Shown here piece by piece: positions 20,672-29,364 of a DNA stretch of 64,000 nt. The stretch comes from Leishmania infantum JPCM5 (Eukaryota > Euglenozoa > Kinetoplastea > Trypanosomatida > Trypanosomatidae), in contig NC_009386.2 in assembly GCF_000002875.2 (NCBI RefSeq), positions 17,501-81,500 on the forward strand, written 5' to 3'. The notes under the pieces are model-generated. The model saw nothing but the letters and a program-made list of their open reading frames with translations, did not search any database and had not been told where the DNA came from. Within the stretch, counting starts at the first letter, position 1. Each line of letters opens with the position of its first letter. The position numbers were made by a program, and so were the translations under genes.

Positions 20672-21022
20672 CTAATGCCCGTTCCAGCTCTTGAGTTTGA
20701 TGAGGGCTCGAGGGTCGAGATCGTTCTGCAGCGCGTTCGACGTCTGGCCCGGTGTAGGGGTGCGCAGCATGTTCGTCAGCGTCAGCGCATCCTGAGCTTC
20801 GCGCTGGCGCTTCGCTCGCTGCAGCAGCTCCTCCGGAATGTTGTCGCCGTACACCTTTCGGATGTGCATGTACATCTGTTCCTCTCGCTTCGGCTGCACG
20901 CGCAGCACCGTCATCTTGAGAAACTGGTACGCGAAGCCCATCGTCAGCATGGAGATCCAGAAGAACTGAATCTTGGTACGCGTGGGCAGGCGCTCATAAT
21001 GTGATACGCCCGGCAGAGCCAT
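20672..21022 (-). CDS. Small single-pass membrane protein, probably mitochondrial
   Basis: Predicted protein of 116 residues. The frame is open upstream from a TTG at 21079; the first ATG is 21022. A single hydrophobic helix lies at residues about 18-40 (IQFFWISMLTMGFAYQFLKM), preceded by a short N-terminal arm (MALPGVSHYERLPTRTK) and followed by a charged helix rich in Lys/Arg/Gln (VQPKREEQMYMHIRKVYGDN) and a C-terminal soluble tail. This short N-arm, one TM and charged matrix or intermembrane tail is typical of accessory subunits of mitochondrial respiratory complexes. I do not recognise the exact family, so the location is inference. Confidence 0.78.
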   Translation of the reverse strand: MALPGVSHYERLPTRTKIQFFWISMLTMGFAYQFLKMTVLRVQPKREEQMYMHIRKVYGDNIPEELLQRAKRQREAQDALTLTNMLRTPTPGQTSNALQNDLDPRALIKLKSWNGH

Positions 21023-21886
21023 GATGGTCGTCGATGTCGGCGCCTCAGCCGCGGGTGACGCAACAGACCGAGCCGGCAAGTCGACGGGCAGAAAGTACGA
21101 GTGAGTGCGCGGGGACGAACGGAGAGGGGAGTGTGCCCATCACGCGTGCACACGTACCCAGCTGCACAACGGCACACCCACGCAAGATTGTCACCCGGGA
21201 TACATCCCACAAAACGAGCGGACATGACGAACAGAGAAAGAGAGAGACGAGGAGGAGGTGGTGGTGGTGGTGAAGGGCGGTGTACGGTGAACACCAAGAG
21301 CGGCGTGACAAGGGGCCGCCAGACAGGGGAAGCAGAAGACGTCGGTTGGTCTGATGCGTGTCACGGATAAGACAGAGAGGGGGGAGACGGGCATCACACG
21401 TACAAACAAAGCCGCGAAAGAATGCAACGGGACGTCCCCGTCCAACGCTTCTCCCGCATCGCACACGCGGCCGCATCGAATCAGGCCGGCTTCCATGCGC
21501 GGCTCCACGTGGATGCGGCTCTGGATGCCACATGGATGTGTGCCTGCCTGCATTGGCAGCGGTGCTCACGCTTCACTTCTTTGGTTCATGATGTGCGCAC
21601 AAGACGGTGAGACACAGGTTGAGTGTGTGTGTGTGTGTAGGTAGGTGGGTGGAAGTCGGGAGCGCACGTCAACAGAGAGAAAAGCAGGGAGAAGAGCGCG
21701 CGGGTAACGTATGGAGTCACGAACGCGCGGCTGCTTCGCTCTCTGGTGACCCGAGCCACCGCAACGCGAGATGCCCTCTCTCACTGCCCTCACAGGCGCT
21801 GTCCATTGTCTCCGTCTTACCCCTCTTCCTGAGTCGCAGCGGAGCTGGACAAGAGGGCGCAGCAGCACAGAACACCATTGCGCATC
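21023..21886. other. Intergenic region upstream of the small membrane protein
   Basis: No gene seen. GTGGTGGTGGTGG at about 21260-21270 and a TG run near 21625-21640 are the only repeats. Confidence 0.5.
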
Positions 21887-22129
21887 TCACGCGGTGGTCC
21901 CGTCCTCACTTCTGGACGACTCGTCGAAGCCGATGTAGATGATGTTCTCGCCGCGCAGAAAAACGAGGGGCTCGGCCGGCTGCCTTGGGGCGGCGCGGCT
22001 CCGCGTGCACTGCGACAGGACCACATCGAAGGTGCCGTCCAGGGCCTCCAGCTGGCCTCGGTACTCCTCACCGTGTGCCAGGTGGCAGCACACGGATCGG
22101 TGCAGAAGCGACTCCAAGGCAACGGACAT
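21887..22129 (-). CDS. LSm/Sm-fold protein, LSm6 or SmF type
   Basis: Predicted protein of 80 residues, ATG at 22129, the size of a minimal LSm protein. The Sm1 motif is visible at about 12-42 (VCCHLAHGEEYRGQLEALDG), with the family's glycine and Asp-Gly turn, and Sm2 at about 55-68 (LVFLRGENIIYIGF), matching the RGNNVLYI pattern of LSm6 and SmF. LSm6 helps form the LSm2-8 ring on the U6 snRNA 3' end, while SmF belongs to the Sm ring of spliceosomal snRNAs. The RGENIIYIG ending and EYRG are slightly closer to LSm6. In trypanosomatids these rings serve trans-splicing and U6 stability. The upstream frame includes a CA-repeat stretch and is not part of the protein. Confidence 0.88.
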   Translation of the reverse strand: MSVALESLLHRSVCCHLAHGEEYRGQLEALDGTFDVVLSQCTRSRAAPRQPAEPLVFLRGENIIYIGFDESSRSEDGTTA

Positions 22130-22213
22130 GCGTACCCGCAGCGAGCGAGAGGGAGGGGGAGGGAGGGAGGGAGGGGGTGTGTAGGGCTGACTCTTCGCAC
22201 TCCTTTTACCAGG

Positions 22214-22236
22214 GTGTGTGTGTGTGTGTGTGTGTG
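22214..22236. repeat. TG/CA microsatellite
   Basis: About eleven TG units just upstream of the LSm gene (CA on the sense strand). Confidence 0.88.
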
Positions 22237-22387
22237 CATGAAATGCCGGCAGGGAGGGAGAGAGAAAGAGAGAGACAGCGACGGAATAGGGCAGAGATCC
22301 GTGAACATCACTCACGCTCCAGCAAGAGCAGTCGAGAGCCTGAGTGAAGCACCTTCGGCGCTACGCACGTGTCTTTGCATGACCGTC

Positions 22388-22415
22388 TTTTTTTTTTTTT
22401 GGGGGGGGGGGGGGG
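22388..22415. repeat. Poly-T/poly-G junction (T13 G15)
   Basis: Thirteen T followed by fifteen G on the plus strand, so C15 A13 on the transcribed strand, about 260 bases upstream of the LSm start codon. It may be an unstable slippage site. Confidence 0.9.
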
Positions 22416-22703
22416 CGTGCGCACGCTTGTCTTCTCGTCGCGTCTATCCATTTCGCTGAACTGACTGTTTTCGCATGTAATCAAGAGCACATTGCATTCA
22501 TGGCCGCCGGCGGTGCGCCTGTGCGCATGTGTGGGCAGGGGGTGCACAGACGCGCCCTGGGGCGCTCACCCTCATCCCACCCCTCCTCGTCCATCGACGG
22601 GAGTGGGCGGGAGAGAACGGGGAGCACAACCATATTCGCTTTTCTACAATGTGCGTATTCTACCGCGAGCAAGGCAGCACACAGACGCACGCACAGCCAC
22701 AGC

Positions 22704-23434
22704 TCACCTGGCACTCTGTTGCACGGCGGCTGAATCCGGGTCCTCTGGGACGAGCCGTTCAGCCGGTTGAATGAGGACCATACGTCTGACGGGCTCTCCT
22801 CCTTCCTCGTCCCTTCCTCGAAAATGTGCTGCGCGACCGACTCCAGGCGGACCTGGGCGTGGGCAACATGCCTTCATCCACGCCCGCCGCGTCCAGCGTC
22901 CTGCTCGACGGCTGGAGGCGATGGCGTCTGTCGTGCGGGTAACAGGGGTTTGTCTAGGCGCATGCCGGGTGTGCGCGAGGACGAGGTTGGCCAGCCGCAG
23001 GTCAGGGCCCCCTGAGACCCCGCAGACTCTGTCTGTATGCCATGCTTCGCCCTGAGTCACCTCAAGCTGCGGCATCTTAGGATATGGTGTGGTGACGCCC
23101 CAGATTGGGGACCTGGAGGGCTCAATGGGGCCCCCTTTGGGGGTGCTCTCGTCACGCCTTCGGCACCTATGTCGCATCGACTCGCCCGGCCGGATGTAAG
23201 AGGTGCCGCACATGTCGCACGCACGTTGGGGATGATTTGTATGCATCTCTGCGCGCCTTTCTGGGCTATCGCTCGTGCCCTGCTGACCTCTGGATGCCTT
23301 GTGTGGATGCGGTACGCCATGCCAGCGGCGCTTGAAAGCGCGTGCGCACGGCGCTCACATTTTCTGCATCCTAGGGCCTGTTCCAGGACGGCCTTGTTGC
23401 CTGGTGAGGTGGGCTCGCTGTCTTCATCGTCCAT
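22704..23434 (-). pseudogene. Decayed retroelement fragment with two Cys/His zinc-finger modules
   Basis: On the minus strand, one frame beginning at ATG 23434 encodes MDDEDSEPTSPGNKAVLEQA followed by a C2H2 module GCRKCERRAHALSSAAGM...HTRHPE (23291-23368). Seventy bases on, in a different frame, a second module CDMCGTSYIRPGESMRHRC (23163-23219) follows, and that frame stays open to 22704. Cys-x2-Cys...His-x-x-His-Pro modules of this kind are typical of the C-terminal nucleic-acid-binding region of trypanosomatid non-LTR retroelements (ingi/L1Tc and their degenerate Leishmania relatives, DIREs). The frame change between modules shows it is broken. The exact family and the extent of the remnant are inference. 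Confidence 0.55.
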
Positions 23435-23699
23435 TTCCGTCCATGCCAGCCAAGGGGCGGGGAGGGCGCGTGTGCGGCGCGGTGCTAACAGCAGCGGAAG
23501 AAACCGCAGAAGGCAAAAAAACAAAATAATAAAAAAAGAGCGAAAGGCGCCGCCGTACACAAGTCAATGTCCGCACATCGAGGCGCGTGCAGAGTCCATC
23601 AACGATGAAAGCGCGCCCACACGCCCACCGCGCAAGCGCATCAAGACGGACACGAATCGCGAGAGAGCGAGGAGGAAGACAAGCAAAACACAGGTATCT

Positions 23700-23890
23700 C
23701 TACATCTATATATTTATATCGATAGATACAGAGAGGCTGAAACATAAACAAGAAGGCGGGTGTTCGACACGGCCGGCGACTGCGAGCTGGAAAGAATGCA
23801 CAACACACACACACACACACACACAGACGCGCATGCATATAATATATATATATATGTATATATACATATATATATGTACGTATATGCATG
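23700..23890. repeat. AT-rich microsatellite block with CA repeat
   Basis: TATATATTTATATCGATAGA near 23707, a CA tract at about 23799-23825, and a long TA/TATG tract at about 23838-23887 that is largely self-complementary. This is strikingly AT-rich against its GC-rich surroundings and lies between the retroelement fragment and the next gene. Confidence 0.85.
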
Positions 23891-24040
23891 AAGATATGCG
23901 ATGAGCGCCACAGAGAGCGCGCGGGCGGAGGTACAGATGCACTCGCTGGCGCACAAGTACACGTTTCACCATCACTGCCATCATGCATTTCACCAATGCA
24001 CATCCGCTCCACATGGGCGCAGAGATGCCGCATGCCCCCC

Positions 24041-24086
24041 CCTCCTCCTCCTCCTCCTCCTCCTCCTCCTCCTCCTCCTCCTCCTC
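24041..24086. repeat. CCT trinucleotide repeat (GGA on the transcribed strand)
   Basis: About fifteen CCT units. On the transcribed strand it is (GGA)n about 170 bases downstream of the stop codon of the acylated-protein gene, so probably in that gene's 3' UTR, where a GGA run could form a quadruplex or bind protein. Confidence 0.92.
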
Positions 24087-24255
24087 GCCCCTCACCGGGA
24101 GCCTGTGCACGAGAGCGACCGAAGAGAGCTACAAGAGGTCGTGTAGCAGAGGAAGGTGAGCTTCCGCAAGAACTGAATCGGGGCTCGATCGATGGCAGAA
24201 GCAAGCACCTTCATCACACATCCGTCCCCTGCCTAGCGACACGCGCTGCTAGAGC

Positions 24256-25629
24256 TCACAGGAGCGCCTCGGTAACAGCCATGCTCCGCCCCCGCACGAA
24301 CCTGCCCTTCTGTGCCTGCTGCGCAGCGGCTACGCGCTTCGTCGGCACAGGCGAGTAAAGGGCCGATGCTGGCGACGACACAAAAGACGAGGCATGTGGT
24401 GCGCTAACTCGAGAAGCCGAGCGAAGGCCGCGAGACACTCCTGCAGAGGCAGATCGCGATCCGCCAAGCACCGAGAGCTGCTGCTGCAGCGGTGGGGAGA
24501 AGAGGGCGATTGAGGAAGAGGCGCGCATGGGCGGGATGCACAGGTTCAGCGGGTCGCCCTCCTCTGCCTCCTCGCTGGAGGTCAAGTCCGCGGCCGTGTA
24601 CAAGTTCGATACGTAAGGCAAGCTGTCCTCTCGCTTCAGTGCGTGAATGGCTGTGATACCCAGCCTCGCGTCGTCGCACGTCGGCCGCAGTGGTGGTGGC
24701 GGTGGCGTCCTGAGAGACCCGACTCGGCGCACTAAAGCGGCTCGCTCCGTCCACCACTCGCGTGCCAGCGCTTCCCGCATGACACTCTCTACCGCAACGA
24801 TCCAGCAGATGCACTGCACCGTCCACTCCGACTCGTACTCCTGCCGCATTCTAATGTATACCGCGATGAAGTGCTCCTTGGCGAGGTTCAGCGAAAACCG
24901 CTGATGCTGATGCACGTACATGACCGTCAGGGACGCGCGCACCTCGGCCTCGCGGACGATCAGCTGACGCAGTCGGCTGCGGTCCGTTCCGTTGCGGCCC
25001 AGACGCTCCGACCGCCGGCCAAGGCGATCGAACGACGGCGGCTCCCACTCGCTCGTCAAGTCCAGCTCCGAGTACGTGTGCACATCACCTGCGAAGCTCT
25101 GCGTTGGCTGGCTCACCTCCACCAGCGAGCTCTGCCCTTCACCGTCAAGACGGGCGCCAACGCCGTCCTCAGCGCTATCGTCCACGTCGCAGTTCGCGAG
25201 AAGCGATGAGGACGAGGAAGCGGAGATGTAAAACAGGTCAGGCAGGAGCGGGTCAGGGCTGCTGCCGTTGGCGCCGTGCTGTGGTGTGGCTTTGAAAGGC
25301 AGGTCCTGGTCATGTTCGGGGGCGGCGAGAGTGGCGTAATCGCTGAGCTTCAAAGGGGCGGCCGAGGGAACGGCATCGACGGCGGTGCCGCGGGTAGGAG
25401 CGCTGTCGGTGTCACCTCGATCCTTCAGCGGTAGTATCTTGCCCAGGAACGACGGCGCGGACTCGAGCCTACCACTCCTCTTAAGCGCTGCTTTTTCGTT
25501 CTTGCTGGTGCTTCTTGTTGAGCCCCGCCACCTTCCGCGACGTGACGGTGGTGGAAATGGTGTGGAAGAGACCGTGTCGTTGTACGAGGCCGTGCCTGCC
25601 TCTGAGGCGACCCCGCAGCAGCCTCCCAT
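24256..25629 (-). CDS. Conserved protein with N-terminal myristoylation/palmitoylation signal
   Basis: Predicted protein of 457 residues, ATG at 25629; no named family. The protein starts MGGCCGVAS: Gly2 fits N-myristoylation and Cys4/Cys5 fit palmitoylation, the dual-acylation pattern of flagellar or plasma-membrane proteins in these parasites. After a basic Ser/Arg-rich stretch (RRGRWRGSTRSTSKNEK), which would add electrostatic membrane binding, comes a long disordered segment. Then a helical region (about 235-320) rich in aromatic and basic residues follows, with EVRASLTVMYVHQHQRFSL, EHFIAVYIRMRQEYESEW and CICWIVAVESVMREALAREW. The C-terminus is Ser-rich with a basic end. The acylation is a prediction from the N-terminal pattern; the function is unknown. 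Confidence 0.82.
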   Translation of the reverse strand: MGGCCGVASEAGTASYNDTVSSTPFPPPSRRGRWRGSTRSTSKNEKAALKRSGRLESAPSFLGKILPLKDRGDTDSAPTRGTAVDAVPSAAPLKLSDYATLAAPEHDQDLPFKATPQHGANGSSPDPLLPDLFYISASSSSSLLANCDVDDSAEDGVGARLDGEGQSSLVEVSQPTQSFAGDVHTYSELDLTSEWEPPSFDRLGRRSERLGRNGTDRSRLRQLIVREAEVRASLTVMYVHQHQRFSLNLAKEHFIAVYIRMRQEYESEWTVQCICWIVAVESVMREALAREWWTERAALVRRVGSLRTPPPPPLRPTCDDARLGITAIHALKREDSLPYVSNLYTAADLTSSEEAEEGDPLNLCIPPMRASSSIALFSPPLQQQLSVLGGSRSASAGVSRGLRSASRVSAPHASSFVSSPASALYSPVPTKRVAAAQQAQKGRFVRGRSMAVTEALL

Positions 25630-27051
25630 TCACCCACAGAGGAAGCGCGCAAGTGTTTCGTTTATCGGCGCCTGTGAGCCGGTGGGTGTCTAGGGGAGCA
25701 CAGGCTCTTAAAGTAAAAGGATATGATACCTTCGAAGGAATATTCACAACGATCGGGGGCACCGAGGACACACAGACACAGACGCACCGCGTCTTGCGGC
25801 AACGGTGATGAGCAGGGGGGGGGGGTCGACTGTACAGACTTAGTCTTCTCCCTCCCTCCCAACTCTACCCCCTCTTTCTTCGCTGTTGGGCACGCCCCCG
25901 TGAGCGTCTGTATGCGCACGCGTAGGCGTGGGTCTGCGTGCGTGGGAGTATGTGCTCGCAAGAGCGAGAGATGACGGGAGATGAGTGGGGGCGTGAAGGT
26001 GTACAAAATCACTCACGCCCTCACACACACACACGTGTATATATATATATATATGGATAGATAGATGTGTGTGCAAGCGCGTATGTGTATATATGTGGGA
26101 ATGTGCGTGTGTGTGTATGGTGGGGTGGGGGGTGGATGGAGGAGGCGCCCTTCTGCAAAGAGGGGATGCCAACACCGCATGCACGGAGGCACGTGCAGCC
26201 CTCTCTCTCCCTCTTCCTCCCTCGGCCTCGCGCACGACAAGGCGCAGCGAGATCGATGGAGGGTACCGGCGACCCCTCGTTGCCTCTCCCAAGCCGAGCA
26301 CCGCAGTGAAAATAGCGCACAGTCCCGTTGCTAAACCGTCACTCCAGCCTTCGAGCAACGCGCCCACACGGCAGCTGAGAAAGACGAGCGGAGGTGCTCG
26401 ACAACGTCGCTGATGCGTGGTAGTGACGTACGCAGATACACGGCAGAGGGAGTAGTAGAGTTGAGAGCGGAAGAAGAAGGAAAGGTAAGTTGAACAATGA
26501 GCGGACCAGCAGGCGCGCAGCGAGCAACGAGAAATCCGGAACGCCCAGCGCGCGCGCCGGTGTCGGTGCAGAGGTGGAGCATCGCGCACGCACGTCTCAA
26601 GCGGAAGTGTGGCATCATGAGGATTTGGGGAGGGAGGGGCAGGTCCGTGTCTGTGAAAGACGCAGAGGTGGCGGTGGTGACGAGTGTGACGGCGCCGCTC
26701 ACCTTTTCTGCGTCTCCGTCTCTGCCTGCAACTGCTGTCGACAGGAAAGAGAGAGTGAGCGCACACCACCGGCGGGCCAGCACAGGGGTGGGGAAATGGA
26801 GGGGGGTCAACAAGTTGGTTAGCCGATGCGTACGAGCGAACGCGCGGTTAATACAGGACACACGAAGATGCGGAGGTCCGCCATCGCGAGGGATGGGCCA
26901 TGGCGGAGAGACGAAGACAAAACACACACACAACGAATACAAACGCACGGAACAGAATTACAAGTAAAAAAAAAAAGCGGCAGCAGCAGCGGCAGCAACG
27001 GTGTCGGTATTACCGCATGGACACCACCACGACCACCACCACCACCCGCTC
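25630..27051. other. Intergenic region upstream of the acylated protein, 3' of CLC
   Basis: Contains a poly-G run (25816-25826), a CA/TA microsatellite (about 26023-26070) and an A10 run near 26966-26976. No gene seen. Confidence 0.6.
26023..26070. repeat. CA and TA microsatellite
   Basis: Adjacent CA, TA and GATA-type units form a second AT-rich patch in this PTU, similar in layout to the one at 23.7-23.9 kb. Confidence 0.85.
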
Positions 27052-29364
27052 TCAGTTGTACCGGGCAGCCACTGGCGCGACGTCGACCGCTGCCGTTGCG
27101 GCCTCGTGATGGCGCTCCTGACGGACTCGTTCACACCGCTCTCGCTCCAGCTCATCGTCCTCCATGTTTTCCTCGCGTTCCTTGACGCGCATGAAGTTGA
27201 TGAAGTCCTTCTTGCTAATAAAGCCCTCGAACTTCGAGTAGCGGCAGACGAGGATGTGGTGGGTGCCGAGGGACTTGAACAGGTACAGCAACTTCTTCAC
27301 GGAGCACTCCGGCTCTACCTGCAGCAGGCAGCTCTCCAGGATGTTCGTGAGGTCCACCTCGAGGAAGGTGGCTTCGCGCGAGTGGGACGGCGTTGTCTTG
27401 AAGCGAATGTATGTGTTGAGGTTTACGTCACTGTTGCGCGCCGCGGCCACTTGGAGGGCCCGCACAATCTTCTTTGCAGGCGCGTATCCGAGCAGCGTCA
27501 TGTCACTGGGCGACTCGACGACGGGGAAGCCGGTGACGTTCATCTTCGTGACGAGTTCGTTGATGTCGCGCACCTGCAGCCCGTACGCCGTCAGGACGGT
27601 GAACTGCTTGTTCCCGTAGACGTTCTGGGCAACGAAGTCGAGATAGAACTCCTTCTTCGGGTCTAGATAAGGCAGCTTGTTCTCCTCGATGCCGATTTCG
27701 TACGTACCCTTCACCCCGACAGCCTCGCCGGCGGCCTTGGCGCAGAGTATGCCCACAATGACGGGCACCATGTACTCCAGCGAGCCCGTGAGCTCGAACA
27801 TGATGATTGCCAGGCAGATGGTCATGTGGGTGACGCCGGTCAGCATGGCCGCCGCGCCAACGATCGCGTACACGCCAGGGATGACGCACAGGTCCTGGTC
27901 GTAGCACTCCGTGAAGATGTACGAGCTGGCGTAGGTCTCCTGCAACGCGCGGAACATCATACCAAAGGCGCGGCCGTACAGAGCGCCGATCGTGAGCGAC
28001 GGCACAAGGATGCCGGCGGGCAGGAAGGTGCCGACGGTGTAGGAGAACATGGCAAATTTTGCCGTGGCAGTGACGAGGAGAGAGAAGAAGGCGCGCATGT
28101 CGCTGTCCTCGCACATCTCAATGGTGCCGTTTGGTGTGCAGTCCTGAAAGCAGTCGCCGAGAAGCTCCAGCATGCTACCGGAGCCGTAGGGCGTCAAGAA
28201 GTTCACGACAGCGGTGACGGCAGCCACGACGGCGACCTCGACGATCCGCCACTGCCGCAAGTGCCTCTTGCGCCACCGGCCGACGTGCAGGTTCACGACG
28301 CTGAAGGTGGACCCGATGAACCCGCCAAAGCATCCGATCGCCGCAAACATGGGGAGCTCGAAGAAGTGCCAGTTGTGCTGGTAGTTGACACTAAACTGCA
28401 CGATGCGGCCGGTGTGCCAGAGATCCACGCGCGACTGGAGCAGCACCGCCGTCACGCCGCAGATGAGGGCCGCCATGAGGGCCTTGAAGTTGTACGACGT
28501 GGAGACATCCTCCAAGGCGAAGATGACCCCGCCGACGGGGGCACCGAAAGCAACGGCCATGCCACCGCCCGCGCCGGCGGTGATGAGCTCGCGCTCCTTG
28601 GCCTCCTGCTGATAGCTCGGCAGGGCGCCGGAGATAATGCCGCCGACGCAGGCGCCGATGTGGACAAAGGGGCCCTCCTTCCCCACGGTCAAGCCAGACC
28701 CTGTCGAGAAGCACATGCCCACCACCTTCGTGATCAGCGTCCAGCCCCCAAGATACCGCTTGACGTGGTGGCCCGACACGATCGTCTTCACCTCTGCAAT
28801 GCCGCCGCCAGAGGCGTAGGGGGCGTAGGTCTTGCACAGGTACGCCGCCGTGACAGCCGCCATCGTGGAGAAGCTGACGTACATGACGAAGTCCACAAAG
28901 GCCACGACATGGTTGTCGCGGCCGAGGAAGAACTCGCCCCACGAGTAGTACTCGCCGCATTCACGACTGTCGACGCAGCACATGTTGCGGCCCAGCCAGA
29001 AGAAGTTCGCGCAAATACCAGAGCGGAAGGCGCTCACCCAGTGCGCACACGCGTCGCTGAAGACGCCGAGGCAGCCGAGAACGATGCCGCATGCCATGGC
29101 GGCGAAGAACGCCTCGCCCTCGGGGCTGTACACGGACCACGTGTCGCCGTACGACGAAGAAGCCGCAGCTGTGACGCTATGGCGGCGCCACATCGCCGCC
29201 CGCTCCGCCGCCTCCGTGTGGCTGCTGATGCAGTCGATTGTCGCCCAGTCCGCCTCTGGAACATTCACGACCAAGTTCGTGATGCCCTCGTCGGCCCCGC
29301 TGGCCGCGCCGCCACCGCCGCCTGCTCGCGCCATCTGCTCAGCCATCGGCAGCGAGGAGTGCAT
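27052..29364 (-). CDS. CLC-family chloride channel or Cl-/H+ exchanger
   Basis: Predicted protein of 770 residues. The frame starts with GTG at 29382; the first ATG is 29364, with alternatives a few codons downstream. Typical CLC features: the first motif appears as ASGGGIAEVK (184-193) in place of GSGIPE, the gating-glutamate motif is GKEGP (228-232, Glu230), and then GGVIFALEDVS (278-288) and AGILVPSLTIGALYG, the GxFxP region. About ten or more hydrophobic segments precede two C-terminal CBS domains (roughly 585-740; FEGFISKKDFINFM at the end). The gating glutamate is present, so it could be an exchanger. However, the internal proton glutamate of exchangers (second E of LEEVS) is Asp here (LEDVS). 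Intracellular exchangers acidify acidocalcisomes or endosomes; the location is unknown. Confidence 0.95.
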   Translation of the reverse strand: MHSSLPMAEQMARAGGGGGAASGADEGITNLVVNVPEADWATIDCISSHTEAAERAAMWRRHSVTAAASSSYGDTWSVYSPEGEAFFAAMACGIVLGCLGVFSDACAHWVSAFRSGICANFFWLGRNMCCVDSRECGEYYSWGEFFLGRDNHVVAFVDFVMYVSFSTMAAVTAAYLCKTYAPYASGGGIAEVKTIVSGHHVKRYLGGWTLITKVVGMCFSTGSGLTVGKEGPFVHIGACVGGIISGALPSYQQEAKERELITAGAGGGMAVAFGAPVGGVIFALEDVSTSYNFKALMAALICGVTAVLLQSRVDLWHTGRIVQFSVNYQHNWHFFELPMFAAIGCFGGFIGSTFSVVNLHVGRWRKRHLRQWRIVEVAVVAAVTAVVNFLTPYGSGSMLELLGDCFQDCTPNGTIEMCEDSDMRAFFSLLVTATAKFAMFSYTVGTFLPAGILVPSLTIGALYGRAFGMMFRALQETYASSYIFTECYDQDLCVIPGVYAIVGAAAMLTGVTHMTICLAIIMFELTGSLEYMVPVIVGILCAKAAGEAVGVKGTYEIGIEENKLPYLDPKKEFYLDFVAQNVYGNKQFTVLTAYGLQVRDINELVTKMNVTGFPVVESPSDMTLLGYAPAKKIVRALQVAAARNSDVNLNTYIRFKTTPSHSREATFLEVDLTNILESCLLQVEPECSVKKLLYLFKSLGTHHILVCRYSKFEGFISKKDFINFMRVKEREENMEDDELERERCERVRQERHHEAATAAVDVAPVAARYN

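Larger units (their letters stand above)
22130..24255. other. Intergenic region with retroelement remnant and microsatellites
   Basis: About 2.1 kb. It contains a T13-G15 tract (22388-22415), a decayed zinc-finger coding stretch (about 22704-23434), an AT-rich block (about 23700-23890) and a CCT tract (24041-24086). Details are in separate entries. No intact gene. Confidence 0.7.
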
